Shown here piece after piece: positions 16,637-24,531 of a DNA stretch of 32,861 bases; positions within the stretch are counted from its first letter, which is position 1, and each line of letters begins with the position of its first letter. Source of the DNA: Candidatus Saccharimonadota bacterium (lineage in GTDB: Bacteria > Patescibacteriota > Saccharimonadia > Saccharimonadales > Saccharimonadaceae); the NCBI GenBank assembly GCA_030523715.1, contig JAUNHY010000010.1, forward strand, positions 1 through 32,861, written 5' to 3'. A model generated the notes under the pieces. That model saw only the letters and a list, made by a program, of their open reading frames with translations, was not told the origin of the DNA and searched no databases. The translations under genes were made by a program, and so were the position numbers.

Positions 16637-16645
16637 ATTATAACA
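16637..16645 (-). promoter_or_regulatory. Extended -10 promoter of dnaG, leaderless
   Basis: Minus strand TGT-TATAAT (TATAAT 16642-16637); ATG 16630 follows after 6 nt. Confidence 0.7.
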
Positions 16646-16685
16646 CCTATACAACAGATAAGAAAATCCCCAGGCACTAATATCC

Positions 16686-16818
16686 GCATAAACATTTTGA
16701 AAGTAAAGATTTTTTGGAACATCCGCAGTTACGACGAGGACGAGCGCAGAATACCCGCAACGGCGGGCTATTCAAAGCGTTTCCAAAAGGCTTCTACTTT
16801 CTTAAAAAATGTTTATGC
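16686..16818. repeat. Long palindromic intergenic element, copy B
   Basis: Outer arms: 13-bp perfect pairing (GCATAAACATTTT 16686-16698 with 16806-16818), then GAAAGTA/TACTTTC and TTTTGGAA/TTCCAAAA. Core 16721-16778: ATCCGCAG, P2 (GT-TACG-AC, 16728-16735), GAGGACGAGCG, P3 (GAATA base, CCCGC-AACG-GCGGG, 16754-16767). The right arm includes the TATGC of the extended -10 box of the next gene. It fills the space between the divergent dnaG and 16831 genes. Confidence 0.8.
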
Positions 16819-16824
16819 TATAAT
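16814..16824 (+). promoter_or_regulatory. Extended -10 promoter, leaderless
   Basis: TATGC-TATAAT (TATAAT 16819-16824); ATG 16831 follows after 6 nt. The upstream half belongs to the right arm of palindrome B. Confidence 0.75.
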
Positions 16825-16830
16825 GTCATT

Positions 16831-17433
16831 ATGGACAATAAAGCTTATCTTGACGAAATTGCCGTCAAAGGCAAAAAGAAATTTTCAGCAGGGCCAATCT
16901 TGACTCCCGTCATGATTAAGCTCATTGCCGCCGCCGCTGTCGCTGTTGTAGCGATGATCGTAGTAGGTGGAATCTTGGCTTCAAAAAACGGTGAAGTCGC
17001 CGAAGTGCATCAAATGGTCTACGCACGCATCGAGAGTCTTCTCGACGACGAAGGCCCACTCAATTCTTATTCCGAGCGTCTCAAATCGTCCGACCTTCGC
17101 ACTTACACGGTTCAATTACTCTCTTCGCTTGAATCATCCCGTTCCGCCATCGAGACATCTGGACAAAATGTTACCGCCAGCGGTAAAGTTACCGACGAAA
17201 ACTCTGGCCTAATGATGACCTACATGAACGAACTCGAAGATGGTATGCTTAGTGGCCAGCTCGACAAAGTCTACGCAACCGATACTGCTTATCACCTATC
17301 GCTTCTCATTTCCCTCGAGCAACAGGCTCGCGCTAAAGCAACTAATGATGTTTACGCCAATGCGCTTGATGCTTCCATCCGCGATCTTCAAACACTCCAG
17401 AAGAACTTCAAGGAATATAGCGACACTCATTAA
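16831..17433 (+). CDS. Single-span membrane protein of unknown function
   Basis: 200 residues. A short basic cytoplasmic head (1-~25) is followed by one membrane helix (about 28-50, rich in Ala/Val/Ile) and an external, mostly helical domain rich in Ser, Leu and Glu with no cysteines. No family recognised. The frame is open back to 16714 but that stretch lies in palindrome B and before the promoter; ATG 16831 is a leaderless start. The gene ends at a strong bidirectional terminator that it shares with the mscL-orn-yjbR operon. Confidence 0.82.
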   Translation: MDNKAYLDEIAVKGKKKFSAGPILTPVMIKLIAAAAVAVVAMIVVGGILASKNGEVAEVHQMVYARIESLLDDEGPLNSYSERLKSSDLRTYTVQLLSSLESSRSAIETSGQNVTASGKVTDENSGLMMTYMNELEDGMLSGQLDKVYATDTAYHLSLLISLEQQARAKATNDVYANALDASIRDLQTLQKNFKEYSDTH

Positions 17434-17441
17434 AGAACACC

Positions 17442-17471
17442 AAAATACCTCCCGCCTGGGAGGTATTTTTT
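17442..17471. terminator. Bidirectional terminator
   Basis: 12-bp stem (AAAATACCTCCC, 17442-17453, with 17458-17469), loop GCCT, T run after it and A run before it. It separates convergent genes. Confidence 0.92.
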
Positions 17472-17788
17472 TATTCTTTTGGTGCCGACTGCTCGTAACC
17501 GTGCCGCACTAAATCTATCACTTCGTCATGCGTCAATTGCCCAGAGCAAATGATTTCGATGCCATTTCGCCCCAAAGCGCGACTTTCCATTACACTCTCA
17601 TAGCGTTCTTGCAAAGTCTTGCTAAGTTCGCGGTCGCAGCGTACTTGCATGCGTAGCGGCTCTTTGCCTGGCTCAAATAACGCAAAAATGGTTTCACCGC
17701 GTAAGAAAATCTTATATTCTTTCTCATCGTGCACCGATACATCTGGCAAAGCCAAGGCGTACTTTACGATATCATCTTCAAGTACCAT
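17471..17788 (-). CDS. MmcQ/YjbR-family protein
   Basis: 105 residues, typical length for this small domain. Features: an N-terminal YALALPDV segment, a central sheet region (YKIFLRGETIFALFEPG), and a C-terminal helix pair with RNGIEIICSGQLTHDEVIDLVRHGYE. The family has a double-wing fold and is sometimes called DNA-binding, but its function is not established. The ATG lies inside the end of orn (25-nt overlap) with GAGGAG before it, so it is the last gene of the mscL-orn-yjbR operon. Confidence 0.75.
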   Translation of the reverse strand: MVLEDDIVKYALALPDVSVHDEKEYKIFLRGETIFALFEPGKEPLRMQVRCDRELSKTLQERYESVMESRALGRNGIEIICSGQLTHDEVIDLVRHGYEQSAPKE

Positions 17789-18300
17789 TTCAACTCCTCA
17801 ATACTGCCCCGAATGTCATCCAGCGCACGGTGGTTTTCTGGCTTCATAAACTTCCGATGCAACGCATTCTCGAAATAAATCTTCCAAGAGCTCACGTCCA
17901 GCTGCCTATAATGCAATTTCGCATTTAGCTTTGGCCACTCGCGTTCGATAAATTTTTGGTCCTGATGAATCGAGTTCCCTGCTAAATAAACGGTTTCGTC
18001 AAAATTCTTCTCAACAAAAGCCAGCAACTCCTGCTCGACTTCTTTCGCCGGTTTACCATCCGCATTTTGTGCGAATAAAGCGTCATAAGAATCTTTGTTC
18101 TTTTCCCAGAACTCACCTACCATGCGCTCACGCATCAACTTTTCATCAACCTTTACGACCGCCGTAAAAGTATCAACTTCATTCATATCCCAATCTGTCG
18201 CAATTGCCGCCACTTCCAAAATCTTGTCTTTTTCTGGCGACAATCCCGTCATTTCGAGATCAATCCACAACAATGTGGCTTTTTCAGATTTTTTTGGCAT
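17764..18300 (-). CDS. orn: Oligoribonuclease (DEDDh 3'-5' exonuclease)
   Basis: 178 residues, normal for Orn. Degrades 2-5 nt RNA fragments, including linear dinucleotides, to mononucleotides. The DEDDh residues are visible: Asp and Glu in LLWIDLEMTGL, Asp in AGNSIHQDQKFI, and His/Asp in NHRALDDIRGS. The start overlaps the mscL stop by one base (TAATG). In a nucleotide-scavenging cell it would feed recycled nucleotides to the pool (inference). Confidence 0.95.
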   Translation of the reverse strand: MPKKSEKATLLWIDLEMTGLSPEKDKILEVAAIATDWDMNEVDTFTAVVKVDEKLMRERMVGEFWEKNKDSYDALFAQNADGKPAKEVEQELLAFVEKNFDETVYLAGNSIHQDQKFIEREWPKLNAKLHYRQLDVSSWKIYFENALHRKFMKPENHRALDDIRGSIEELKWYLKMIS

Positions 18301-18665
18301 TATTTCTTAACGTCAAGTTTCAAAGCCTTAATAACCAAGTAAATCACGAAGGCCAAGATAATAAAGTTAATTAAATCGTTCAAGAAAGCACCGAGAGCCA
18401 ACTCTGCACCAGTTTCCCCGAGCGGAATAGTCCAGCCCTTCAAGCCTTCCGTTGAGCCCAACATAAGACCAATTGGTGGCATGAAAACATTATTAACAAG
18501 CGAGTTAACTAGTGCACCAGCGTGCGTACCAAGTACTAAGCCTACGGCAAGACCGACAATATTCTGCTCTTTAATGAAAGTCATGAAGCCGCTCGCGCCG
18601 CCTTTAACCCGAGCGATTCCGCCCTTCTTCTCACCCTTTTTCTCTTTTTCTTTAGCTTCAGCCAT
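18300..18665 (-). CDS. mscL: Large-conductance mechanosensitive channel
   Basis: 121 residues. Homopentameric channel that releases solutes when membrane tension rises. An unusually Lys/Glu/Gly-rich head (about 20 residues) precedes TM1 (FIKEQNIVGLAVGLVLGTHAGALVNS, shown in part as NIVGLAVGLVLG), the periplasmic loop and TM2 (ALGAFLNDLINFIILAFVIYLVI). The short C-terminus ends KALKLDVKK and lacks the longer helical bundle of E. coli MscL. SD GAGGAAA lies ahead of the ATG. First gene of a three-gene operon. Confidence 0.94.
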   Translation of the reverse strand: MAEAKEKEKKGEKKGGIARVKGGASGFMTFIKEQNIVGLAVGLVLGTHAGALVNSLVNNVFMPPIGLMLGSTEGLKGWTIPLGETGAELALGAFLNDLINFIILAFVIYLVIKALKLDVKK

Positions 18666-18691
18666 CGAAATTTCCTCTATTAATTACCTAA

Positions 18692-18720
18692 AATATACCA
18701 TATATTTAGATTCTTGACAA
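18692..18720 (-). promoter_or_regulatory. mscL operon promoter
   Basis: Minus strand: TTGTCA (18720-18715), 17-nt spacer, TGG-TATATT (18697-18692). Its -35 box occupies the same bases as the -35 box of the divergent promoter at 18714. Confidence 0.7.
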
Positions 18721-18742
18721 ATCTACATATCTGTGCTAAAAT
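18714..18742 (+). promoter_or_regulatory. Strong promoter of orphan gene 18826
   Basis: TTGACA (18714-18719), 17-nt spacer ending TGTGC, TAAAAT (18737-18742). The predicted start is near 18749. The ~77-nt leader begins with a hairpin (TTCAC 18751-18755 with GTGAA 18769-18773). Confidence 0.8.
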
Positions 18743-18825
18743 AATACAGATTCACGCCTTTTGGGAGAGTGAAGGATCCTTTTCATCTTTAGTTTTTCAA
18801 ATAAAGCACAGGGGAGGTGTGCAAT

Positions 18826-19461
18826 ATGGCAGGAAAGATCATTCACCTGCAGCCGGCTCACTTCTCTTTCGAGAAGCGTGGCGGCTACAACGTAATTTTA
18901 CCCGAGATAATCGCGCAATTCTTCGAATACATGCGTGGAATCGGCCCGGATGCTTTTATCATAAAAAGCTATACCTTCTCAGAGGGTAACACCGGACCAT
19001 CCAGCACCGAGATCATGCGCGGTTGTGTACCAACAGAGGCAATCGACCGCAAATCTATTCGCCAAGCACAGCTCTCGCTCGAAGCAGAGCTCGACAATCA
19101 GGCCGAAGAAGCCAGTAAGCGCATCAAGGGGCGTACGTCCCGTGTATTCCAGAACCGCAACCACGGTAACGATGTCGTATACGTAAGATGCCGCAATGGC
19201 ATCATGGGCTGCGGTTGGTATGACAGCGCTCATACTGTCCGCAAAGGTCTGAAAATGGCCGCCTTCATGCTCTACGCACTCGGCACCATCAATGGCGACA
19301 CCGACGAAACGCTTCTCACCGCCATCTACAACTATTTGCCCTACGATAGTGAGCTCAGCTCAAGCGAAGCGGATAAAGCGACCGACATTATTGTCCGCGT
19401 CCTTACCGATAAAGCACTTCAGCAGAATAGCCCTTTCCGTCGGCCGTATGTGACTAACTAA
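18826..19461 (+). CDS. Orphan soluble protein, G/C-rich codons
   Basis: 211 residues, not recognised; no signal peptide or membrane helix. It is mixed alpha/beta in character, with Cys residues in RGCVPTE, YVRCRNGIMGCGWYD and a central basic stretch (ASKRIKGRTSRVFQNRNHG). The ATG at 18826 has a strong SD (GGGGAGGTG) 7-8 nt upstream; the in-frame GTG at 18817 lies inside the SD. Codons are richer in G and C than those of neighbouring mscL or argS. It has its own strong promoter, leader and terminator, so it is a one-gene unit. It may be a horizontally acquired or highly expressed accessory protein. Confidence 0.8.
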   Translation: MAGKIIHLQPAHFSFEKRGGYNVILPEIIAQFFEYMRGIGPDAFIIKSYTFSEGNTGPSSTEIMRGCVPTEAIDRKSIRQAQLSLEAELDNQAEEASKRIKGRTSRVFQNRNHGNDVVYVRCRNGIMGCGWYDSAHTVRKGLKMAAFMLYALGTINGDTDETLLTAIYNYLPYDSELSSSEADKATDIIVRVLTDKALQQNSPFRRPYVTN

Positions 19462-19469
19462 AGAAATAT

Positions 19470-19498
19470 CCCCGGCTGCATCCGCAACCGGGGTTTTT
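19470..19498 (+). terminator. Terminator of gene 18826
   Basis: CCCCGG (19470-19475) pairs with CCGGGG (19488-19493); inner GC pairs; then TTTTT. Confidence 0.85.
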
Positions 19499-19511
19499 CA
19501 TGCTATTTTTT

Positions 19512-19546
19512 CAAAAAAAGAATGCCCCGGCCGCAATTGGCCGGGG
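19512..19546 (-). terminator. Terminator of gene 19609
   Basis: 8-bp GC-only stem (CCCCGGCC 19525-19532 with 19539-19546). The A run at 19513-19519 gives a seven-T run on the minus strand. Confidence 0.85.
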
Positions 19547-19608
19547 ACTTTGTTGATGAGTGTTCGCCTAGGTTATTCAGGCAGTGGCCGAACTTCGACC
19601 GATGAATC

Positions 19609-20016
19609 CTATGCGCTCACGCGCAGCTCGTAACCCATCTCCTGGGCACAGGCTTTGGCCAGCTCGACGGCGCCAGGCATATCCTTGTAAACTTCCGCAA
19701 TCTCGCGGAGTTCCTTGATGCCCCTTGCGGTGACGATATCCTGAATCATGGCGCCATAATCCATGGCTTCGGACGCCTTCACGGGCACCACCATGCCGAT
19801 ATCATCATCGATAACGCCTTCGTACATGGCCACCTCCAGCATCTTCGTGGTGATGTCTGCCAACGCGCGTGCCTTTGGTGATTCATCTTCGAATCCGAGT
19901 ATTTTGGCATCATATGCCGCCAACTCTTCATCGGAGTCGGGGACGATGGAGAGCCCCATCACTCCCAGTTCGTTTCTTGCCGTCATTTTCTGGCGGACTT
20001 CCTTGGATTGAAACAT
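19609..20016 (-). CDS. Orphan small acidic protein, G/C-rich codons
   Basis: 135 residues, not recognised. Acidic and mainly helical (EELAAYDAKILGFEDE, IKELREIAEVYKD), with no signal peptide or membrane span. ATG 20016 is preferred, with GAGGT about 5 nt upstream; the in-frame GTG at 20022 overlaps that SD. The gene has a near-consensus promoter ~190 nt upstream, a long folded leader and its own GC-rich terminator. Codon choice (GCC, CTC, AAG) differs from argS next to it and resembles the other orphan units in this window. Confidence 0.78.
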   Translation of the reverse strand: MFQSKEVRQKMTARNELGVMGLSIVPDSDEELAAYDAKILGFEDESPKARALADITTKMLEVAMYEGVIDDDIGMVVPVKASEAMDYGAMIQDIVTARGIKELREIAEVYKDMPGAVELAKACAQEMGYELRVSA

Positions 20017-20204
20017 ACGCACCTCATCTTCCTGCCAGCTCTCCAGCCGGCTGTCTAATCTTAGCCCGTGGCGAGTGGCTTCGCTTAGGGCTAGATTTCC
20101 CTCCCCTCAGAGAAAACTAGCCCCAAACTGGATGCTATACGTATAAGAATAAACTCAATCAACGATTAAAGGTCATGACTTACTAGATATAATAAGCCAT
20201 AACC
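20017..20204 (-). promoter_or_regulatory. Folded leader of gene 19609
   Basis: A 12-bp stem with two G-U pairs (20204-20193 with 20182-20171) begins near the transcription start. Later a stem pairs GGGCTA-type arms at about 20095-20085 and 20065-20055, enclosing GCGA/TCGC. No known riboswitch is recognised. Confidence 0.55.
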
Positions 20205-20206
20205 CT

Positions 20207-20235
20207 ATTGTATCACACTTTGACTAAAAAGTCAA
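20207..20235 (-). promoter_or_regulatory. Strong promoter of gene 19609
   Basis: Minus strand: TTGACT (20235-20230), 17-nt spacer ending TGTGA, TACAAT (20212-20207). Confidence 0.82.
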
Positions 20236-20245
20236 GATGCTTAAG

Positions 20246-21928
20246 CTACATGCTCGCCGGAATCTCGATACCCAATAGATCAAGCGCCCGCGCCAACACG
20301 AAGTCTGCTTTGCGAATCACATCTAAACGCGCTGAGCGTTCTGCATCTTCTGCCGTCGAAATCGGCGTCTTTTCGTAATAGCGATTTAACTCTTGCGCTA
20401 GCTCAAAGGCAAAACCAGCAATCTTGTGCATCTCAAAGTTCTCGCATACACTCGCTACTATTTCTGGGAATTTCAAAAGCAACTGCAATACACTCTTCTC
20501 TGCCGCGAAATCATAGTCGGCATAATCCACCGACGCAAAATCAGCATTTTTCTCGAGAATCCTGCGCAAACGCACATCTGCATACTGACAGAATGGCCCC
20601 GATTGGCCCGTCAACGCAAAAATTTTATCTGGGTCGTACAAAATTCCCGTTTTACGATCTGCCACAAAGTCGGAATATTTAATCGCCCCCACCGCAATCT
20701 TCGCAATATCCTCATTGGCAAGTTTGCCACCAAAATTCTCGCGCACGCGTTTTTCGGCATCATTTAGCAGCTCTTCCATCAAAACTACCCCTTTACGCGA
20801 CGACATTTTTTCGCGCTTCCCCTCTGGGTTAATCTGGTCAATCGTGCCAAACCACAAGTGATAATTGTCTACCTTTAGGCCAATTTTCTTCGCTAACGCA
20901 AACAGCTGCTCAAAATAGAATTTCTGCTCCGCTCCCACCGCATAGACAATCTTATCCGGATGGATATTTTCCACGCGATACAGCATACAGCCAAGATCCG
21001 TCGTCGCATATAGCGCCGTACCATTGCTCTTAAGCATCAGCATTGGCACATCAATACCATACTCATCCAAGCGACAAATAATCGAACCATCCTCGTTACG
21101 TTCAAAAATACCATCTTTAACCAGTTGTTCAACTTTCTCTTTACCAAGCTCCACGAAACAACTTTCGCCCATCTCAAGATCAGTATTAATCCCTAGGCGC
21201 CCCATAATTTCATGCGTGTGCGCCATCGAAATCTCTTTAAAATGCTCAGACAACTTTACCGCTTCCGGGTCCTTCGCCTCGAGTTTCTTCAGCCAATCCT
21301 GTACCCGCTCGGCCAGTTCTTGCTTGCCAGCCTTTTCTTCTTCCTTCAAGTCGGCCTTCATCTGGATATAAATATTGCCAAGATCATAGATTGTTACCTT
21401 ATCAGCATCAATCCCCGAACGTTTAAAACCAGTAGCCCAAATCCCAAACGGCGTGCCCACGTCACCTAAGTGATTATCCGTCACCACTTTCCAGCCATTT
21501 GCTTCAAGCACTTTCTTGGCCGCCCAACCCTGTGTGCCTGGACGCAAATGCCCCACCGAATACGGCTTAGCGATATTTGTGCTCGGAAATTCCGAGATTG
21601 CTACCTTGCTGGCGCCAGAATAATTATCACCATAATGCTCCGACCAAGCCGCATCTAACTGCGCTTTCAAAGCTTTTCCGGATACGCCAATATTAATAAA
21701 ACCTGGCCCCGCAATTGACAATTCAAAACCACAATCCCCCAGTTTTTGGATAATTTCTTCGGCAATTTGACGCGGATTCTTACCAACTTGGCGCGCAAGA
21801 CGCATCGCCACATTCGTCGAATAGTCGCCTTCGATATCTGCCGGCACCGCCGCGAAATCAACCACGACATCATCAACGCCATATAAATCGTTGATAACTC
21901 CCTTGATTTGATCCTTAAAATTATCCAT
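20246..21928 (-). CDS. argS: Arginyl-tRNA synthetase
   Basis: 560 residues, class I synthetase that charges tRNA-Arg. The N-terminal ~85 residues form the Add-1 domain that binds the tRNA elbow (VAMRLARQVGKNPRQIAEEI). The HIGH-type motif is SVGHLRPGTQG, preceded by the substrate-binding SEFPSTNIAKP. The KMSKS-type loop is present as KREKMSSRKG, a full KMS signature that many ArgRS lack. The C-terminal anticodon-binding domain has the ALFA-like end (VLARALDLLGIEIPASM). ATG 21928 is leaderless; the in-frame ATG at 21937 touches the -10 box. Two tRNA-Arg genes lie in the same window. Confidence 0.97.
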   Translation of the reverse strand: MDNFKDQIKGVINDLYGVDDVVVDFAAVPADIEGDYSTNVAMRLARQVGKNPRQIAEEIIQKLGDCGFELSIAGPGFINIGVSGKALKAQLDAAWSEHYGDNYSGASKVAISEFPSTNIAKPYSVGHLRPGTQGWAAKKVLEANGWKVVTDNHLGDVGTPFGIWATGFKRSGIDADKVTIYDLGNIYIQMKADLKEEEKAGKQELAERVQDWLKKLEAKDPEAVKLSEHFKEISMAHTHEIMGRLGINTDLEMGESCFVELGKEKVEQLVKDGIFERNEDGSIICRLDEYGIDVPMLMLKSNGTALYATTDLGCMLYRVENIHPDKIVYAVGAEQKFYFEQLFALAKKIGLKVDNYHLWFGTIDQINPEGKREKMSSRKGVVLMEELLNDAEKRVRENFGGKLANEDIAKIAVGAIKYSDFVADRKTGILYDPDKIFALTGQSGPFCQYADVRLRRILEKNADFASVDYADYDFAAEKSVLQLLLKFPEIVASVCENFEMHKIAGFAFELAQELNRYYEKTPISTAEDAERSARLDVIRKADFVLARALDLLGIEIPASM

Positions 21929-21937
21929 GATACGCAT

Positions 21938-21966
21938 ATTTTACCATCTTTTTACCCCTGTCGCAA
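21938..21966 (-). promoter_or_regulatory. argS promoter, near-leaderless
   Basis: Minus strand: TTGCGA (21966-21961), 17-nt spacer ending TGG, TAAAAT (21943-21938). ATG 21928 follows after 9 nt. Confidence 0.7.
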
Positions 21967-21988
21967 ACAAATGCAAGCATAAAGACTA

Positions 21989-22017
21989 TTGACAATTTTG
22001 CCAAACTATGCTACAAT
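21989..22017 (+). promoter_or_regulatory. Strong promoter of orphan gene 22138
   Basis: TTGACA (21989-21994), 17-nt spacer ending TATGC, TACAAT (22012-22017). The predicted start is near 22024. Confidence 0.85.
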
Positions 22018-22023
22018 AAGACT

Positions 22024-22137
22024 ATAACTTTGCACAATTCTGTGCTAAAGTTATTTTTACGCTCTTCTCCGCATAGAGGAGAACGTAAGACACCCATTGT
22101 GTCGGAAACGACAAGAACTTTTAAAGGAGATGATCTG
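22024..22137 (+). promoter_or_regulatory. Folded leader of gene 22138
   Basis: It starts with a 13-bp hairpin with one bulge (ATAACTTT-GCACA, 22024-22036, with TGTGC-T-AAAGTTAT, 22041-22054) followed by TTTTT, so it looks like a terminator at +1. Next come TTCTCC/GGAGAA (about 22067-22085) and two overlapping options, GACAC/GTGTC or TGTCG-GAAA-CGACA (about 22089-22113). The SD AAAGGAG is at 22123-22129. Confidence 0.6.
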
Positions 22138-22674
22138 ATGAAGAACATCATCGAGAAGTCAAAGAAGTACATCGAACTCAGCGGCAAGGAAGCCGCCGGC
22201 TCCAAGCTGACCGCTGAAGAGGCTAAGCAGGTTCAGGAACTCCGCCGTGAGCTCTCTGCCCGCGGTCTCGACCCGCAGCATGTTGTGGGGCTCGATTACA
22301 GGGCCCTTGTTTTCGCTTATAAGTCCAAGGTGGCCACTTTCGTCGCGATGCGTGAGAACGACAAATACTATGCGTCTACCCGCTACTACCTGCAGTCCGT
22401 CGGCATTGAGCCCGACCAGCAGCGTCTCGGTCGTATGTTGGCTGAGTTCAAGCAGAACGCCAAGAGCATCGCCAAGAAGAAGACCACCAGGGGGGTCTGC
22501 ATGGCCCGCCAGGAACGCGAACGCGCCATCACGGCTATCGTCGCGGAAATTTCCGAGGAGGACGCCCAGCGCGCCGCCGAGGAACTGGCTGCCGAAGAAA
22601 AGGCCCGCCAGGAACGCGAGCGTATGTCCCGCGAAAGCATCACTGCCTTCGCCGCCGAAGCTTTCGGCGTCTAA
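22138..22674 (+). CDS. Orphan helical protein, G/C-rich codons
   Basis: 178 residues, not recognised. Strongly helical and charged; the C-terminal third is almost all Ala, Glu and Arg with two copies of ARQERER and likely forms a coiled coil. One cysteine (GVCMARQ). No signal peptide or membrane segment. ATG 22138 has an AAAGGAG 8 nt upstream; the frame is open to 22030 but that covers the leader hairpins. Codons favour C and G endings (CTC, AAG, CGC, GCC), unlike argS and pyrG on either side. One-gene unit with strong promoter, leader and terminator. Confidence 0.8.
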   Translation: MKNIIEKSKKYIELSGKEAAGSKLTAEEAKQVQELRRELSARGLDPQHVVGLDYRALVFAYKSKVATFVAMRENDKYYASTRYYLQSVGIEPDQQRLGRMLAEFKQNAKSIAKKKTTRGVCMARQERERAITAIVAEISEEDAQRAAEELAAEEKARQERERMSRESITAFAAEAFGV

Positions 22675-22742
22675 GCACCACTTGCGTCAGGGAGTGGCTT
22701 CCCTTTACCGATTTTCATCACCCTTTCTCATCTTCCACCGCC

Positions 22743-22791
22743 GGACTCCTGGAGTCCAGGGGCGACCGTTCCCGCCGGCCGCCCCATTTTT
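22743..22791 (+). terminator. Terminator region of gene 22138
   Basis: A small hairpin (GGACTC/GAGTCC, 22743-22757) precedes the terminator stem GGGGCG (22759-22764) with CGCCCC (22780-22785), inner CCG/CGG, then ATTTTT. A pyrimidine-rich spacer of ~65 nt lies between it and the stop codon. Confidence 0.8.
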
Positions 22792-22802
22792 AATGCCAAA
22801 AA

Positions 22803-24395
22803 TTATTTAACGCTCGCGCGAATTAAACCCTCAAACAACGGATGCGCACGATATGGTCGACTCCTAAACTCTGGATGCGCCTGCGTTGCAATAAAGTAGT
22901 CACATTTTGGCGCTTCCACATACTCCACCAATTTTCCATCTGGCGAAGTGCCAGACACTACCAAGCCACCTTTTTCAATTTCCTTCAAAAACTTCTGATT
23001 CACCTCATAGCGATGACGATGGCGTTCAATCACATCTTCGGCTCCGTACAACTTCTCCGCTAAACTGCCTTTCGTAAGATGGGCTGGATAGTCGCCTAAG
23101 CGCATTGTGCCACCAGTGCTTTCCTTGCCCTTCTGGCCTTCCATGATGTAAACCACATTCGCATCTGCCGGCGCATCAAATTCTTCCGAATTTGCATTCT
23201 TTACGCCACCCATACGCGCCGCCGCGATTACCGCCGTCTGCAAGCCAAGACAAAGTCCAAGATATGGCTTATTACGCTTCAGACAATAAGTCGCTGCCGC
23301 AATTTTCCCCTCTACGCCACGAATCCCAAATCCACCTGGCACCACGATGCCATCCACGCCCGCAAAATCTTTTTCGGTAGCTTTTTCGGCATCAATCCAA
23401 ATCGTATTCAGCTTTACGCCCGTCTTCCAGGCCGCCGCTTTCAAAGCTTCCGTCACTGACAAATATGTGTCCGTATTGTCGATGTATTTTGCGACCAAGC
23501 CAATCTTCACCTCTTTTTTCGGATCTGACTCGATATTCTTCACTAATTCTTCCCACTGACTCATGTCTGGATCGCCATGATCGATAAACCTCTCAAGTGG
23601 CGCCAATACGCCACCTTTTACGGCATTCAGTGGTACTTCGTAAACAGACTTTGCATCTGGCATCAAAACTACTGCATCTTCGGACACAGCACAAAATGTT
23701 GCCAACTTCGAGGCCACCTGTGGTGCCTTAATTACCTTATCGACATCCATGCGCGCCACTACCATATCTGGAATAATGCCAAATTCGCGCAAATCACGTA
23801 GCGAATTTTGCGCCGGTTTCGTCTTAAACTCCTGCGAGGTCGATAGCCAAGGCACATAGCATACATGCACATACAAGCAATTTTCGCGCCCCACGCGCGT
23901 ACCAAATTCACGAATCGCCTCCACAAAATGCGAACCTTCAAGATCGCCGATAGTACCACCAATCTCAACTATATGGACATCGGAACCAAAGTATTCTGCG
24001 TTATCAAGGAAAGTTTGCTGCACTAAGCCAGTTACGTGCGGCACCAACTGCACCGTGTGGCCACCAAACTCGCCTGCGCGCTCCGCATCAATCAATTTCT
24101 TATAAAGTTTTCCAGATGTCCAGATGGAGTTGCCGGTCATCTCTTCATCAAGGAAACGCTCATAATGACCCAAATCTAGGTCCGTCTCGGCGCCATCACG
24201 CGTCACAAAGCATTCGCCATGTTCGCGCGGATTCAAAAGTCCTGCGTCGACATTAAAATAAGGGTCGCATTTCTGCATCGAAACTTTTAGACCCTTCGCC
24301 TTTAATATTGCACCGATACTTGCCGCCATGATTCCCTTCCCAACACCGGAAATCACGCCCCCTGTCACAAAAATGTATTTCGTTTTTGTTTTCAT
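22803..24395 (-). CDS. pyrG: CTP synthase
   Basis: 530 residues. Converts UTP to CTP using ATP and glutamine. The N-terminal amidoligase domain (1-~265) has the P-loop-like VTGGVISGVGKGI and CDPYFNVDAG. The C-terminal class I glutamine amidotransferase (~290-530) shows GGFGIRGVEGK, the nucleophile Cys in YLGLCLGLQ and the catalytic His/Glu in THPEF-type AHPEFRSRP. A strong SD (AAGGAGG) precedes ATG 24395, unlike the leaderless neighbours. No other pyrimidine pathway gene is nearby, in line with a cell that salvages pyrimidines (inference). The promoter is unclear; TATAAA near 24428-24423 is one option. Confidence 0.97.
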   Translation of the reverse strand: MKTKTKYIFVTGGVISGVGKGIMAASIGAILKAKGLKVSMQKCDPYFNVDAGLLNPREHGECFVTRDGAETDLDLGHYERFLDEEMTGNSIWTSGKLYKKLIDAERAGEFGGHTVQLVPHVTGLVQQTFLDNAEYFGSDVHIVEIGGTIGDLEGSHFVEAIREFGTRVGRENCLYVHVCYVPWLSTSQEFKTKPAQNSLRDLREFGIIPDMVVARMDVDKVIKAPQVASKLATFCAVSEDAVVLMPDAKSVYEVPLNAVKGGVLAPLERFIDHGDPDMSQWEELVKNIESDPKKEVKIGLVAKYIDNTDTYLSVTEALKAAAWKTGVKLNTIWIDAEKATEKDFAGVDGIVVPGGFGIRGVEGKIAAATYCLKRNKPYLGLCLGLQTAVIAAARMGGVKNANSEEFDAPADANVVYIMEGQKGKESTGGTMRLGDYPAHLTKGSLAEKLYGAEDVIERHRHRYEVNQKFLKEIEKGGLVVSGTSPDGKLVEYVEAPKCDYFIATQAHPEFRSRPYRAHPLFEGLIRASVK

Positions 24396-24531
24396 TGGGC
24401 ACCTCCTTAATTAGCCCACCTTATTTTATAACCCTAGCATAAGCTATTTTTTATGCCCCCGCAAGAACTGATTTTTACAATTTTTATGCCTTAATACTTG
24501 CACAACTACACTATATCTAGCGTAGTATAGT

